The position numbers and the translations under genes are program-made. Of a stretch of DNA of 64,000 nucleotides, positions 10,326 through 22,440 are shown piece by piece. The notes under the pieces were generated by a model, which ran no database searches, had not been told where the DNA came from, and saw only the letters and a list, made by a program, of their open reading frames with translations. The DNA comes from Castor canadensis (Eukaryota; Chordata; Mammalia; Rodentia; Castoridae), in NCBI RefSeq assembly GCF_047511655.1, contig NC_133391.1:130852906-130916905 (forward strand), in the 5' to 3' direction. Numbering within the stretch: position 1 is the first letter of the stretch; the number at the start of each line of letters is the position of its first letter.

Positions 10326-13300
10326 CTAATGTCCACATATGAGGGAGAGCATATGATTTTTGGTCTTTGGGGCCAGCTAACCTCACTCAGAATGATGTTC
10401 TCCAGTTCCATCCACTTACTTGCGAATGATAAGATTTCATTCTTCTTCATGGCTGCATAAAATTCCATTGGTATAGATACCACATTTTCTTAATCCTTTC
10501 ACCAGTAGTGGGACATCTTGGCTGTTTCCATAACTTGGCTATTGTGAATAGTGCTGCAATGAACATGGGTATGCAGGTGCTTCTGGAGTAACCTGTGTCA
10601 CATTCTTTTGGTTATATCCCCAAGAGTGGTATTGCTGGATCATATGGTAGATCAATGTTTAGCTTTTTAAGTAGCCTCCAAATTTTTTCCAGAGTGTTTG
10701 TACTAGTTTACATTCCTACCAGCAGTGTAAGAGGGTTTCTTTTTCCCCAAATCCTCGCCAACACCTGTTGTTAGTGGTGCTGCTAATGATGGCTATTCTA
10801 ACAGGGGTGAGATGGAATCTTAGTGTGGTTTTAATTTGCATTTCCTTTATGGCTAGAGATGGTGAGCATTTTTTCATGTGTATTTTGGCCATTTGAATTT
10901 ATTCTTTTGAGAAATTTCTGTTTAGTTCCCTTGCCCATTTCTTTATTGGTTCATTAGTTTGGGGAGAATTTAGTTTTTTAAGTTCCCTATATATTTTGGT
11001 TATCAGTCCTTTGTCGGATGCGTAGCTGGCAAATATTTTCTCCCACTCTGTGGGTGGTCTCTTCAGTTTAGAGACCATTTCTTTTGTTGAGCAGAAGCTC
11101 TTTAGTTTTATGAAGTCCCATTAATCTATGCTATCTCTTAGTTGCTGTGCTGCTGGGGTTCCATTGAGAAAGTTCTTACCTGTACCTATTAATTCCAGAG
11201 TATTTCCTACTTTTCCTGTACAGACTTTAGAGTTTGGGGTCTGATATTAAGAGCCTTGATCCATTTTGAGTTAATATTGGTATACGGTATAATATACATG
11301 GATCTAGTTTCAGTTTTTTGCAGACTGCTAACCAGTTTTCCAGCAGTTTTTGTTGAAGAGGCTGTCTTTTCTCCATCGTATATTTTTAGCACTTTGTCAA
11401 GACAAGTTAATTATAGTTGTGTGGTTTCATATCTGGGTACTCTACTCTGTTCTACTGGTCTTCATGTCTGTTTTTGTGCCACTACCATGCTGTCTTTATT
11501 GTTATTGCTTTGTAATATAGTTTGAAGTCAGGTATCGTGATACCTCCAGCATTGTTCTTTTGACTGAGTATTGCCTTGGCTATTCGTGGCCTCTTGTGTT
11601 TCCATATAAATTTAACAGGAGATTTTTCAATCTCTTTAATGAATGTCATTGGAATTTTGATGGGAATTGCATTAAACATGTAGATTACTTTTAGGAATAT
11701 AGACATTTTTACTATGTTGATTCTACCAATCCATGAGCATGGGAGATCTCTCCACTTTCTATAGTCTTCCTCGATCTCTTTCTTCAGAACTTTATAGTTT
11801 TCCTTGTAGAGGTCATTCACATCCTTTGTTAGGTTTACACCTAGGTATTTGATTTTTTTTTTAGGCTATTGTAAATGGAATTGTTTTCATAAATTCTTCC
11901 TCAGCTTGTTCATTATAAGTGTATAGAAATGCTAATGATTTTTCTATGTTGATTTTATATCCTGCTACCTTGCTATAGCTATTGATGGTGTCTAGGAGCT
12001 TCTGAGTAGAGTTTTTTGGGTCTTTAAGGTATAGGATCATGTCATCTGCAAATAGGGATATTTTGACAGCTTCTTTACCTATTTGTATTCCTTTTATTCC
12101 TTCTTCTTGCCTAATTGCTCTGGCTAGGAATTCCAGTACTATGTTGAATAGGAGTGGAGATAGTGGGCATCCTTGTCTGGTTCCTGATTTTAGAGGAAAT
12201 GGTTTCAGTTTTTCTCCATTAAGTATAATGCTGTCTGTAAGTTTGACATATATAGCTTTTATAATGTTGAGGTACTTTCCTTCTATTCCTAGTTTTCTTA
12301 GAGCTTCTATCATGAAATGGTGTTGGATCTTATCAAAGGCTTTTTCTGCATCTATTGAGATGATCAAGTGGTTTTTTGTCTTTGCTTCTGTTAATGTGGT
12401 TTATTACATTTATTGATTTTTGTATGTTGAACCACCCCTGCATTCCTGGGATGAAGCCTACTTGGTTGTGGTGAATAATCTTTTTGATGTGTTGTTGAAT
12501 TCAGTTTGCCATTATTTTGTTGAGGATTTTTGCATCAATGTTGATTAAGGAGATTGGCCTATAGTTCTCCTTTTTGGAGGTGTCTTTGCCTGGTTTTGGG
12601 ACAAGTGTAACACTGGCTTCATAAAATGTGTTTGGCAGTTTTCCTTCCCTTTCTATTTCATGGAGCAGTTTAAGGAGGGTTGGTGTCAGTTCTTCTTTAA
12701 AGATCTGATAGAATTCAGCAGAGAATCCATCAGGTCCTGGACTTTTCTTTTTGGGGACACTCTTGATTGCTGCTTCAATTTCATTTTGTGTTATAGATCT
12801 ATTCAGGTGACTAATTTCCTCTTGGTTCAGTTTTGGATGATCATATGTATCTAGAAATCTGTCCATTTTTTTAAATTTTCAAATTTATTTGAATATATGT
12901 TCTCAAAGTAGTCTCTGATGATTTCCTGGACTTCCATGGTATTTGTTCTTATCTCCCCATTTGCATTCCTGATTCTACTAATTTGGGTTTTTTTCTCTCA
13001 TTTTAGTCAAGTTTGCCATGGGTCTGTCGATCTTGTTTATTTTTTCAAAGAACCAACTTTTTGTTTCATTGATTCTTTGTATGGTTTTTTTGGTTTCTAT
13101 TTCATTGATTTCAGCTCTTATTTTTATTATTTCTCTCCTTCTATTTGTTTTGGGATTTGCTTGTTCTTGTTTTTCTAGGAGTTTGAGATATATCATTAGG
13201 TCATAGATTTGGGATTGTTCAGTCTTTTTAATATATGCACTCATGGCTATAAACTTTCCTCTCAGGACTGCCTTAGCTGTGTCCCATAGGTTCCGGTAGA

Positions 13301-14146
13301 TTGTGTTTTCATTTTCATTGACTTCCAGGAACTTTTTAATTTCCTCTTTTATTTCATCAATGCCCCATTGCTCATTAAGTGATGAGTTATTCAGTTTCCA
13401 GCTGTTTGCATGTTTTTTGTCTTTACTTTGTTGTTGAGTTCTAGTTTTATTGCATTGTGATCAGATAGAATGCACAGTATAATTTCTATTTTCTTATATT
13501 TGCTGAGGCTTGTTTTGTGCCCTAGAATATGATTTATTTTGGACAAGGTTCCATGGGTTGCTGAGAAGAATGCATACTGTGTAGAAGTTGGATGAAATGT
13601 TCTGTAGACATCAAGTAGGTCCATCTGATGTATGGTATATTTTAGATCTAGGATTTCTTTATTGATTTTTTGTTTGGATGACCTATCTATTGATGATAAT
13701 GGGGTGTTTAAGTCTCCCACAACCACTGTGTTGGAGTTAATATATGCTTTTAGGTCTTTCAGGGTATATTTGATGAAATTGGGTGCGTTGACATTGGGTG
13801 CATATAAGTTGATAATTGTTATTTCCTTTTGGTCTATTTCCCCTTTTATTAGTATGGAAAGTCCTTCTTTATCTCGTTTGATCAATGTAGGCTTGAAGTC
13901 TATTTTGTCAGAGATAAGTATTGCTACTCCTGCCTGTTTTCAGGGGCCATTGGCTTGGTGAATCTTCTTCCAGCCTTTCATCCTAAGCCTATGCTTATTT
14001 CTGTCAGTGAGATGGGTCTCCTGTAAGCAATAAATTGTTGGATCTTCCTTTTTAATCCATTTCATCAAATGGTGCCTTTTGACGGGGGAATTAAGTTCAT
14101 TAACATTAAGTGTTAGTACTGATAGGTATGTGGTGATTCTTGTCAT
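10326..14146 (-). pseudogene. L1 ORF2 (endonuclease / reverse transcriptase), broken
   Basis: The ATG at 14146 starts an APE-like endonuclease domain whose numbering matches human L1 exactly: Asn14, Glu43, Asp145, Asn147, Asp229 and His230 are present. Asp205 is replaced by Asn (AAT at 13532-13534). A TGA interrupts codon 69 (13940-13942) and a small deletion shifts frame near 13393. The reverse transcriptase follows in pieces: [14 protein letters not shown] (12866-12501), [13 protein letters not shown] and the catalytic FADD at 12041-12052. More frameshifts break the C-terminal part; the final CGH-TAG is at 10326-10328. Span corresponds to about 1273 codons, close to the usual 1275. Confidence 0.93.
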
Positions 14147-14196
14147 TTAGTTGTCTTAGTTGTTTGAAGGTTTGATTGTGTGTACCTAAGCTGAGG

Positions 14197-15394
14197 TTAC
14201 TCTCTACTTTCTTGCTTTTTCTTTTCCTGTAATTTAGTGCTGCCTGCTCTTTCATGGTTATGTTGGGTTTCACTTTCTGTGTGCAGAATCCTTTGAAGAA
14301 TCTTTTGTAGTGGTGGCTTTGTGTTCACATATTGTTTTAGTTTCTGCTTATCATGGAAGACTTTTATTGCTCCATCTATTTTGAATGATAATTTTGCTGG
14401 GTAGAGTATCCTGGGGTTGAAGTTATTTTCATTCAGTGCCTGGAAGATCTCACCCCAAGCTCTTCTTGCTTTTAATGTTTCTGTTGAGAAGTCTCTGAGA
14501 TTTTGATGGATTTACCTTTGAATGTTATTTGTTTTTTCTCTCTTACAACCTTCTATATTCTTTCCCTAGTTTCTGTACTTGTTGTTTTAATGATGATATG
14601 CTGTGGGGTAGTTCTATTTTGATCTGGTCCATTTGGTGTTCTGAGGCCTCTTTCATCTGTATGGGAATAGATTTCTCTAGATTTGGGAAATTTTCTGTTA
14701 TTATTTTGTTGAATATATTATGCATTCCCTTTGCTTGCACCTCTTCTCCTTCTTCAATGCCCGTGATTCTCAGGTTTGGTCTTTTGATGGAGTCAGCGAG
14801 TTCTTGCATTTTCTTTTCACAGGTCTTGAGTTGTTTAACTAATAGTTCTTCAGTTTTTCCTTTAATTACCATTTCATCTTTGAGTTCTGAGATTCTGTCT
14901 TCTGTTTGTTCTATTCTGCTGGATTGACCTTCCATTTTGTTTTGCAATTCTATTTCATTCTTTTTTCTGAGGTTTTCCATATCCTGAGTTACTTCCTCTT
15001 TAATGTTGTCTATTCTTGTCCTGAATTCATTTATCTCTTTATTAATCGTGTTCTTTGTTTCACTTTGGTGTTTATACAATGTTTCTATGGTTTCTTTTAT
15101 TTCTTCTTGTGCTTTTTCAAATTCTCTATTTTTGTTGTCTTGGAATTTCTTTAGTGTCTCCTGTACATTTTGTTTGTCCATATCCAGTATCATCTCTATA
15201 AAATTCTCATTGAGTACCTATAGTATTTCTTCTTTTAGATTATTTTTGTGGGTTTCATTGGTTTCTTTGGCATACTTTATCTTCATTTTGTTGGAGTCTG
15301 GATCTGAGTATCTGTTTTCTTCATTTCCCTCTGCTTCCTGTACTAATTTTTTGCTGTGGGGAAACCAGTTTCCCTGTTTTTTCTGTCTTCCCAT
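14197..15394 (-). pseudogene. L1 ORF1 (RNA-binding chaperone), broken
   Basis: The ATG at 15394 opens MGRQKKQGNWFP, a typical ORF1p start. The frame carries a nonsense TAG at codon 59 (15218-15220), then continues in the same frame through a long coiled coil rich in E, K, Q and N (roughly codons 68-180) into the RRM domain (RPNLRITGIEEGEE). After about 14620 the frame is shifted; the C-terminal domain (LKARRAWGEIFQALNENNF-like) reads in another frame and ends at TAA 14197-14199. ORF1p normally trimerises and coats L1 RNA. Span length is not a multiple of three, as expected for a net indel. Confidence 0.9.
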
Positions 15395-15716
15395 CATTGC
15401 CCTTGGTGTTGTTATTGTTCCTGTACTGTGTGCAATTAAGTATTTTCTAGCTTGTAATAATAATAATGGTGATATTTAGAATGGAAGGATGAGAAGAGAT
15501 GGAAAGCAAAGAAGTTAAAGAGAAAGGGAAAAACAAATAAACAAACAAGTAAAAAAACAAAACAAAGAAACAAACAAAAAGAAGTTTCAAAGATATAAAC
15601 AGGGAGAGATAGTGTACTAATCAACTGTAAGCTGAACAGGCATTAAAGAGACAGAGAGAGGACTGAAAATAAAATATAAATAAAAATAAAAATAAAAAAT
15701 AAATAATTTTTTTAAA

Positions 15717-15988
15717 AAGTCCAAGTTCAAATGCAATAAAGTTTCAGTCTTAATATTTTGGTGTTAGTCCTTCAGCCTCCAATCCTGGAGATGGTGTCTC
15801 AGAAGTAGTTCTGTCATTGTCTCATCAAGGGGGAAAAATTAAAAAAAACAAAAAACAAAACAACACAAAACAAAAAAAAACCCACAAAGTGTCCCAAGTT
15901 CAAATGCAATACAGTTTCAGTAAATTTTTCAGCATGCAAGTGTGGTTCAGTTGTTGTCTCATCAATGGTAGGGAGAAAAAAAAAAGAG
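15717..15988 (-). repeat. Two decayed tandem units inside the L1 5' UTR
   Basis: Unit 1 is 15717-15853 and unit 2 is 15886-15988. Both contain caagttcaaatgcaat-a-agtttcag and, further on, ttgtctcatcaa followed by a short G/A-rich run. This resembles the repeated monomers of some rodent L1 5' UTRs on a small scale. Confidence 0.6.
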
Positions 15989-16758
15989 CCTGGAGACATT
16001 CTGTGAATGGCTATCTGAGGCTGTGGCTCACCTGCCCACTGCTGTCAGCCTGCTGTTGCTGGAGGTTTTATTTATGCAGATTTCACGCGTGAGCTTAATA
16101 CTCACCTTGCTCCTCAGGCTTTGTTTACTTAGAGTTCTCCTGGGCACGACAGCCACTGCTACAAGCTTTCCCCTTTCCAAGCACACTGGGGGAGGTGACA
16201 CTGCACCCGCTTTCTCAGACCTGTGTGTTTATTTACAGCTCATGTGGGAAGTGGGTCTTCCCCACTCTCCTGTGGAGTTTTCCTCCCACTGCCACTTTTA
16301 CAAGCTTTCCCGCTACTGGTTGCTGGGCATGTGCCACCACTCCTGCCTTCTCCAGCCAGCTTGTTGTGAGGGATTTCCCCTCGCTCCCTGTTAGGTGCTC
16401 AGGGCACCCCGCCCTCTTTGCTAAGTGTCTTTTTTGTTGCTATTGCTTATTATTCAGTTTTTTTTTTTCTTTTTTCACTGGGTGGGGGTTGGTCTGCCAG
16501 GGGCCTATGCTGATCTGGCCCAGGATTGTCTGTGGGAGTATCGAGTGCCACTTAGCTCACCTTGTGGTCTGCATCTTCCCAAGCCATCTGGGCACTGCCA
16601 TCTCTGTTTAATGTGAAGTGGAGATGCTATGCGCAGGCTGGGGGTGTGGAGGAGTCAATGTTTTGCCTCTTCTAGTGGTTTTTCCTGTAAGGTGTATCTC
16701 CAGCGTCTCACCAAGGTTTTACTTTAGGAGGCACGCTTTCTGCTTCCTCCCTCTAGCT

Positions 16759-16767
16759 GCCATCTTG
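16759..16767 (-). promoter_or_regulatory. YY1-type box (CAAGATGGC) at the L1 5' end
   Basis: Reading the L1 strand from its first base 16774, CAAGATGGC occupies +8 to +16. Human L1 carries a YY1 site of the same core (AAGATGGC) at nearly the same distance, where it fixes the transcription start. The match here is exact in the core. Confidence 0.7.
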
Positions 16768-16774
16768 AAATCTC

Positions 16775-16789
16775 CAAAGGTCATGTTCT
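16775..16789. repeat. Right target-site duplication of the full-length L1
   Basis: Identical 15-mer to 9812-9826. It adjoins the first base of the L1 5' UTR. Confidence 0.95.
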
Positions 16790-19700
16790 GATGACCATCT
16801 ATTTCTATTAGAAACTTTTTGCATGGAAGAGGGATTGTGGCTTTTAAAACACACTTTAGGATTGTTGTAGAAGTTCTTCTAGTATAGAAGACTTCTGCAA
16901 TAGAAAGTTTAGCACAAGAAAAGAGACAGAGCCAGTAACAGGACCAGAGCCAAAAAGGGGCTGATACCTTAACATCAAGAGTAACAGATTGACACCAAGA
17001 GATTGGTGGCTGAACAGGAATGCCATTTTATTTAATTTTTTGTAGTACAAGTAACCATCAAAGTTTATTAGAAAAGAAATCTAGTATAACAAGATAAAGG
17101 TGGTGAGAAATGGGAAAAGGAGAGAAACATTTAATAATCCCCATGCAAGAAATGGAAGTAAAGACTCTGGAAATGACATTTTAAATCAGTAGTTTTAAAT
17201 TATGAGCAAGAGAAGTCTTCCAACTAAACCTCATTTACAGACCAGTATTAACAGATAAAAGGAAGTCTAATCAACTGTTCAGAAAAGCCTAGAAGCCTGT
17301 CTTCTCAATTCCCTCTCAGCCTATAATGCACCTTACCTGAGGCATCTCTGTGGGATCTCAGATTCAATCAATCATGGTAGACCATGGCTTGAAAACTATT
17401 GGCTTTAAATCATACCCACATGAAGTATTGGAAAAGTTATATAAATATACATATGTTAAAATAAATATAATTCATATCTCTTTAATGCAAAAAAATTTTA
17501 ATTAACATTTAAATATGATTGATATCTCTCCAATGTCCATAATTTATTGAGAGCTATCTGAACCTGGTTGAAAGCATCCAATTTTGAATCACTGTCCAAG
17601 GAACACCTTTAAATAGAGATGGTATTATTTAATCAATACATATGGGCCTGTATTGTGTTAGGCAGCCTGTTCTGTATGATGCTAGAGTTTGGTGTACCCA
17701 AAAGTAAAAAAAGTAGAAGATCATGAAAGGGCAAAGTAAATCTAAAACTACAACAATATATTGTCTCCATACACTGCATTTATCTTTTGTTGTTCTCTAG
17801 CAGAGACTACAAGTATGCACCACCACAACTGGCTTGTTTTTGTTTCAATTTATTGACATTGCTTTTGCTTTTTTGCCTTGATATTTGCCACTTAGACCAC
17901 ATAACCAACCAATCTACTTCTGCATATATGATTTCCTCTGAATCACTGATACACAGCCCACTGACATATACTACAGAGAAGTCTACTGAGGCTACTATGA
18001 GAAGGGGGGACCAGAGGTGATAAATGATCTGCAAGGTACTCTAAAATAAATCAGCCTCAAGTTTCAACTATAATTCAATAGTAATGCATAATGGAAATGA
18101 AATCATAGCTATTTATCCATTTTATTTGACATTTTTTATGGGTTAAGAAAAATAAGAAGAGCAGACTTAGATCAGTACTTTCCTAGCAGACAAGTTGGAG
18201 GGAAATGAGCTTGTTAGTGGGCCTTATGAATCAATTCTTAGAACAAATGGAAAGATTGTCTCCAGGCATTTACCCAATTAAATGTACAAACAAGAACTGA
18301 GTGAGAAGCCAGGTGCTTCTTCCAGAGGCTTTGGTTGAGGACCTAGGCAAAGTATCTCTCCAATGTCCCCTTCCCCTTCAGTAGCAAACCAGGCTACCTT
18401 CCTCTTTTACCACCAAGATTCTGAGGCCCAGAACAATGACATTAAAATCAGTGTTTTCTGAAATTTTTAAGGAACTGGAAAGTGAGCGGTGTGAGGTTCA
18501 GAGAAGGAGCTGTTCTCCCTCGACTCTAATGAAATTCCTGAGAGGGAAATCCCCCTTCCATTCAAATTAAAACCAGAAATGGCAAAGATCACATTTTTAC
18601 CAAAAAAAAGAAAAGTGGGGGTGGGATTTAAAATCCATTGTCTTCAGTTGCTGAGAAATGGGAGATCACTTTCAAATTTTCTAGGGATAAGCTTCACCAG
18701 CTGGCTCAGCTCTTTGTAGTTCAGGTTTTGCTGCAGTAACTGGCTCCCATCCAAGCACTTAAAAAGACAAAAGCCCATTTCAAACTTAGGCTGCCATCAT
18801 GATCTTTTCTGGAGAAGTAGAGGGAGAGAGTAAAAAGGTGTCCATAGATTCCCCAGGCAGAGGTGGGGTTACAGTGCACTGCAAAGGGTTTTATGACTTC
18901 CTTTAGCAAAGGCCGCATAGGAGGAGGTATGTCTGGGTTCTAAATGAGCATTAATGACATGGCTCCCTGAGGGCTTAAGGCAAGGGGTCCCTCCCAGTGC
19001 AGTGTGGAGGTAAGAAAATGGAGCTGCTCTTTTAACTAAGCAAAGTGTTGCTGCTCTCATTAAATTCATCTTCTCCTGGGACCCTTGAATAAATCTAAGA
19101 GACAAAAGGGAAAATACCACACCTTTATTTTTCCAGAAGCATCTGATTTCTTTCTTCAAATAAAGTCTCCAAGCAAAAAAATAGGAAAAATTAAATTTTA
19201 ACAGTCTCACTAAGTTTTTCTCTAATGTCTCTTTGGTGTCTTAGATCTTTGTGGCTTAGTTTAAACTTAGAAGTCTCATTGTCCAAGAATTTCTCCTGAG
19301 CTGTTTGTTCAAAGAGCAGCCTAAGGTCACTCAGAAACAAGGAGGTAAGATAAAAGAAAAAAATTTTAAAGTCCTATCATCTCATCTCAAAGAATCATCC
19401 CTTGCCAGCTTACCTCGGTGGTCAGATTCCACAGGTCTACCCAGAATGCATTGAAATGGATGGGAAAAGGAAAATTCATCAAAAACCATCTTGAGGGAAA
19501 GTTGACAAGACACACTCTCCTTGACCAAATTTCTTCTGGCTCCTCTGAGACTAGGTTCCATCTTACAATATGTCTAAACAGCCCAGTTTTGTTTTGTCTT
19601 TTCAAGAACCCAACTACATCAGTTTAGAGAGACTCTTCACATTCCATATCTGATCAACCTCAATATCTGACCAAATTGGCCTGTCTTTGGCAAGAATCCT

Positions 19701-20825
19701 GAAAGTGGATTTAGCTAGAGTCTCCCTTACCCCTGATGCTTTCTCTTAGTAATTTTCCATTCATCATCTGCCCTCTACTTGGCTATCAATTCCCACTTGT
19801 CCATCTTAGAATTGAGACCAGTTTCACATGGGATTTCTTTTCACCTATCGCCATAGTGCTAGTAAAATATGTACTGAGTATTTTATTATCCAGGTCTGGT
19901 TTTTCTTGGGCAAGCTTACCCCTTCCATAAGGCCTTGTACATAAGAAACTTGACTAGTTCACAAGCAAGGCCATTCATTCATTTATCCACAGAAAGGAAG
20001 AATTTTGCTTAGAATGGATGGATTACAGAGATAGTTTTATAAACTGAGAGTCTAGAGTCTTTATTCCACAGAATTGGTCAGTTGTTTCAGCTCAGTTTTA
20101 AGAAACCATGACATAATCCTAGATACTGCACTTAATGCAGGCACTATGTGAAAGAGTGGATTGCACGCACCCCTTAGTGCTGGAAGTCTCCTGGGCTCTC
20201 TCATAGAACTTCCCACTCCTCAAGCCTTGAATTTTCTCCCCGAGAAATCAAGGATTAGCACACTTAAGTAATACCTTTCCCCATATCTAGGCCTTATACA
20301 GGAATGCTAACCAATCTACAGAATCATAGCACACTAAAATGTTCCTACAGGAAGGAACCCTGGAGATCATCTTCCAGGGTCCTTGTTTTATAGAACTAAC
20401 ACTCCTAAATTTTTACCACTGCTCCCTGCCACCTAATAATGTCTCCCAGACAGAGGAGTATGCATTACTTTTGCAAACAAGTGAAATTCAGAAGAGCTCA
20501 GAAGTTCAGAAGCAAATGGAAAGAGCTTAATTCCAAAACATAACCAAGCAAAAGATAATTTTAATGAAAGAAAATAGGTTAATAGTTTGCACCATAGAGG
20601 CCAAAAGAAGCCCAAGCCATTTGGTTAAAATTTACCTGCCTTTAATTGGTTTAACTCTACTGTTAAAACTCCATCTTTTTTTTTTAATCAAAAGAGCAGT
20701 CTTTAAACTCAGAGAATAATCATGGCTAATGGGGAACTGGAGAGAAGACAGGCTGAGGAAATAAGGAGGACAAGAAGTCCACCCAAATAACCCAAATAAA
20801 ATTCTAAAGGGATAATGTCACTGAA
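16790..20825. other. Unique sequence with one short B1 remnant
   Basis: Nothing with gene structure is visible. A 30-base antisense B1 piece (gactacaagtatgcaccacc) lies near 17806-17835. Confidence 0.5.
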
Positions 20826-21025
20826 TCTACTGAATGCCACTACATGGCAGGCAATGTTTAAGTCCTTCGTGGGTTAACTCATTTAACCTCTGTAACAACT
20901 CACTTCATAAGTAGTAGCATTATTAATGATGCTTCCTAAATAAGGCATGAGAGTTCAGAGGAGTAAATAAGTTGCTGGAATTTCACAGCCAGGATTCTTG
21001 CCCAGGCAGTTCACCAGCACTTCAC
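20826..21025 (+). mobile_element. MIR SINE fossil
   Basis: Follows the MIR core order: tacatggcaggcaatgttta, gggttaactcatttaacctc, then a decayed gaaactgaggc region and ttcacagccaggattcttgc at the end. Confidence 0.8.
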
Positions 21026-21984
21026 CACTGTCTTATACTGATATCCAAAGGAACCTGAACTGAAACACTGGCACCAATCTCTACAAGGGAAAGTACGTAA
21101 GACTGGACTAAGTGTCAAATCTGGACAAGTCAAAGATTCTTCTTTTGTAAATCAAATAAGGCTATGAAAAAGACATCCTCCTGAGTCTGACATCAAATTC
21201 CAGGAAGTACTTGTCTAAACAGATGACTTAAGCACTTAGAAAAGAAAGCATTAATTTCTGAGTACCAGCCCAGGCTCATTAAAGTTAAGTCTTGCCTTCT
21301 GATGGAGTCACCGAAATGACAGATCAGGGAAATTATGGAGACAGAAGGTGTCTGAGTTCAAGAACACACAGGCAACATCCACCTTAATAGTCTAAATATC
21401 ATAATACATAGAGATGGCTAGTTGACAAAAAATGTTCCCAAATAGAGTTAACTAGTAGATGTCTGTTGAATAAGAAGGAGGCCTTGAGTAGGCTCTCAGT
21501 TGGTCCTATTCTGTTTCTATCTATAATTAGGATAAAATATAACTTTCACAAACAAAGATAACATAGTTTGGAGGTATCCTAAATGAAAACATTTTACAAT
21601 TTGTAATAGGCCAGAACACTGTATCCAAACTCGTGAGCTATAATTAAATGGAACAGATTTTTTTGAAAAAAAAAATCAATTGCAAATGTTCAGAATAAAT
21701 AACTGCCTTAGAAATGGTTGATATGAAAAAGACCTTCATGCTTGAGTAGATAGAAGCTCAAAATATGCCTCCAGCCCCAGCCTGCTGCCAGAGGGGCTAA
21801 TACAGCCTGAGGATGCAGTAAAAGAAATGTAGCTGTCATTTTTCTTGCACCCTGAATATATCCAGGAATGGATTTCCTGTGATCTGGAACACACCTGAGA
21901 TGTATATTGGAGTGTATCCAGGGGAGAACAAGCAGCATCTGAAGGGGCTACAAACCATCTCAAGAAGCATAGTTGACAGGGCCT
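21026..21984. other. Unrecognised sequence
   Basis: No convincing gene or repeat. A-rich run at 21666-21676. Confidence 0.5.
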
Positions 21985-22300
21985 GTGATCCAACATGTGC
22001 AAAATTTAACTTACTATCCTTTTCTCTATCTGTTTCTCCTCAACCATGTGCCATCTTGCTTAGTGACACCATCTATCCATCTGCCTCCCCAGGCCAGAAA
22101 TCTAAATATCACCCACCACCACTCATGCCATTATTGACGACTGATCCCGTCATCCTCTCAGTTTCACTAATAAATTCATTCTTTTCTTCCCATCCATCTT
22201 GATTTATTTGGTTTTCATCATCCATTTCTTGGACTGTTGAAAAGGCCTCCTAGCTGGTCTTTTTTGTTCAGCCTTGGATCACTTCAATCCACATTCCTTG
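21985..22300 (+). mobile_element. L2 LINE fragment
   Basis: L2-like text in + orientation: catctatccatctgcctccc, aaggcctcctagctggtctt, then a decayed ccttcaatccattctcc equivalent at 22282-22292. Confidence 0.6.
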
Positions 22301-22317
22301 CCAATAAGCAAAGTAAT

Positions 22318-22440
22318 TCTCTTTATTATTATTATTGCTGTGCTAGGGGTACATTGTGATAGTTACAAAAGTTCTTACAATATATCATAGCTGAATTCAC
22401 ACCCTCCATCATTCTCCTTTGATTTTCTAAAATATCAAGT
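22318..22440 (-). mobile_element. Older rodent-type L1 3' UTR fragment
   Basis: On the - strand: gagaatgatggagggtgtga, agctatgatatattgtaaga, then acccctagcacagca. The same text recurs at 42450-42497/42723-42790. Confidence 0.55.

Larger units (their letters stand above)
9827..16774 (-). mobile_element. Full-length, inactivated LINE-1 retrotransposon
   Basis: A complete L1 of about 6.95 kb on the - strand: 5' UTR (16774-15395), ORF1 (15394-14197), a short spacer, ORF2 (14146-10326) and 3' UTR ending in an impure A-tail (T-rich on the + strand, 9827-9860). It is bounded by a perfect 15-bp target-site duplication, caaaggtcatgttct, at 9812-9826 and 16775-16789, which proves insertion by target-primed reverse transcription and an undamaged 5' end. 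Both ORFs carry nonsense and frameshift mutations, so this copy cannot mobilise itself. The many open frames on the opposite strand are shadows. Confidence 0.97.
15395..16774 (-). promoter_or_regulatory. L1 5' UTR / internal promoter
   Basis: About 1.38 kb between the 5' TSD and the ORF1 ATG. The outer part (16000-16774) is relatively GC-rich; the inner part (15480-15990) is A-rich on the + strand and holds a decayed tandem duplication. A YY1-type box sits at +8 from the 5' end. L1 5' UTRs act as internal Pol II promoters; activity of this copy is not shown. Confidence 0.8.

Noticed and set aside
15817..16611. Overlapping + strand frames antisense to the L1 5' UTR, recalling primate L1 ORF0
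   Set aside because: They begin with non-ATG codons in part, lie in low-complexity or unconserved text and have no splice or homology support.
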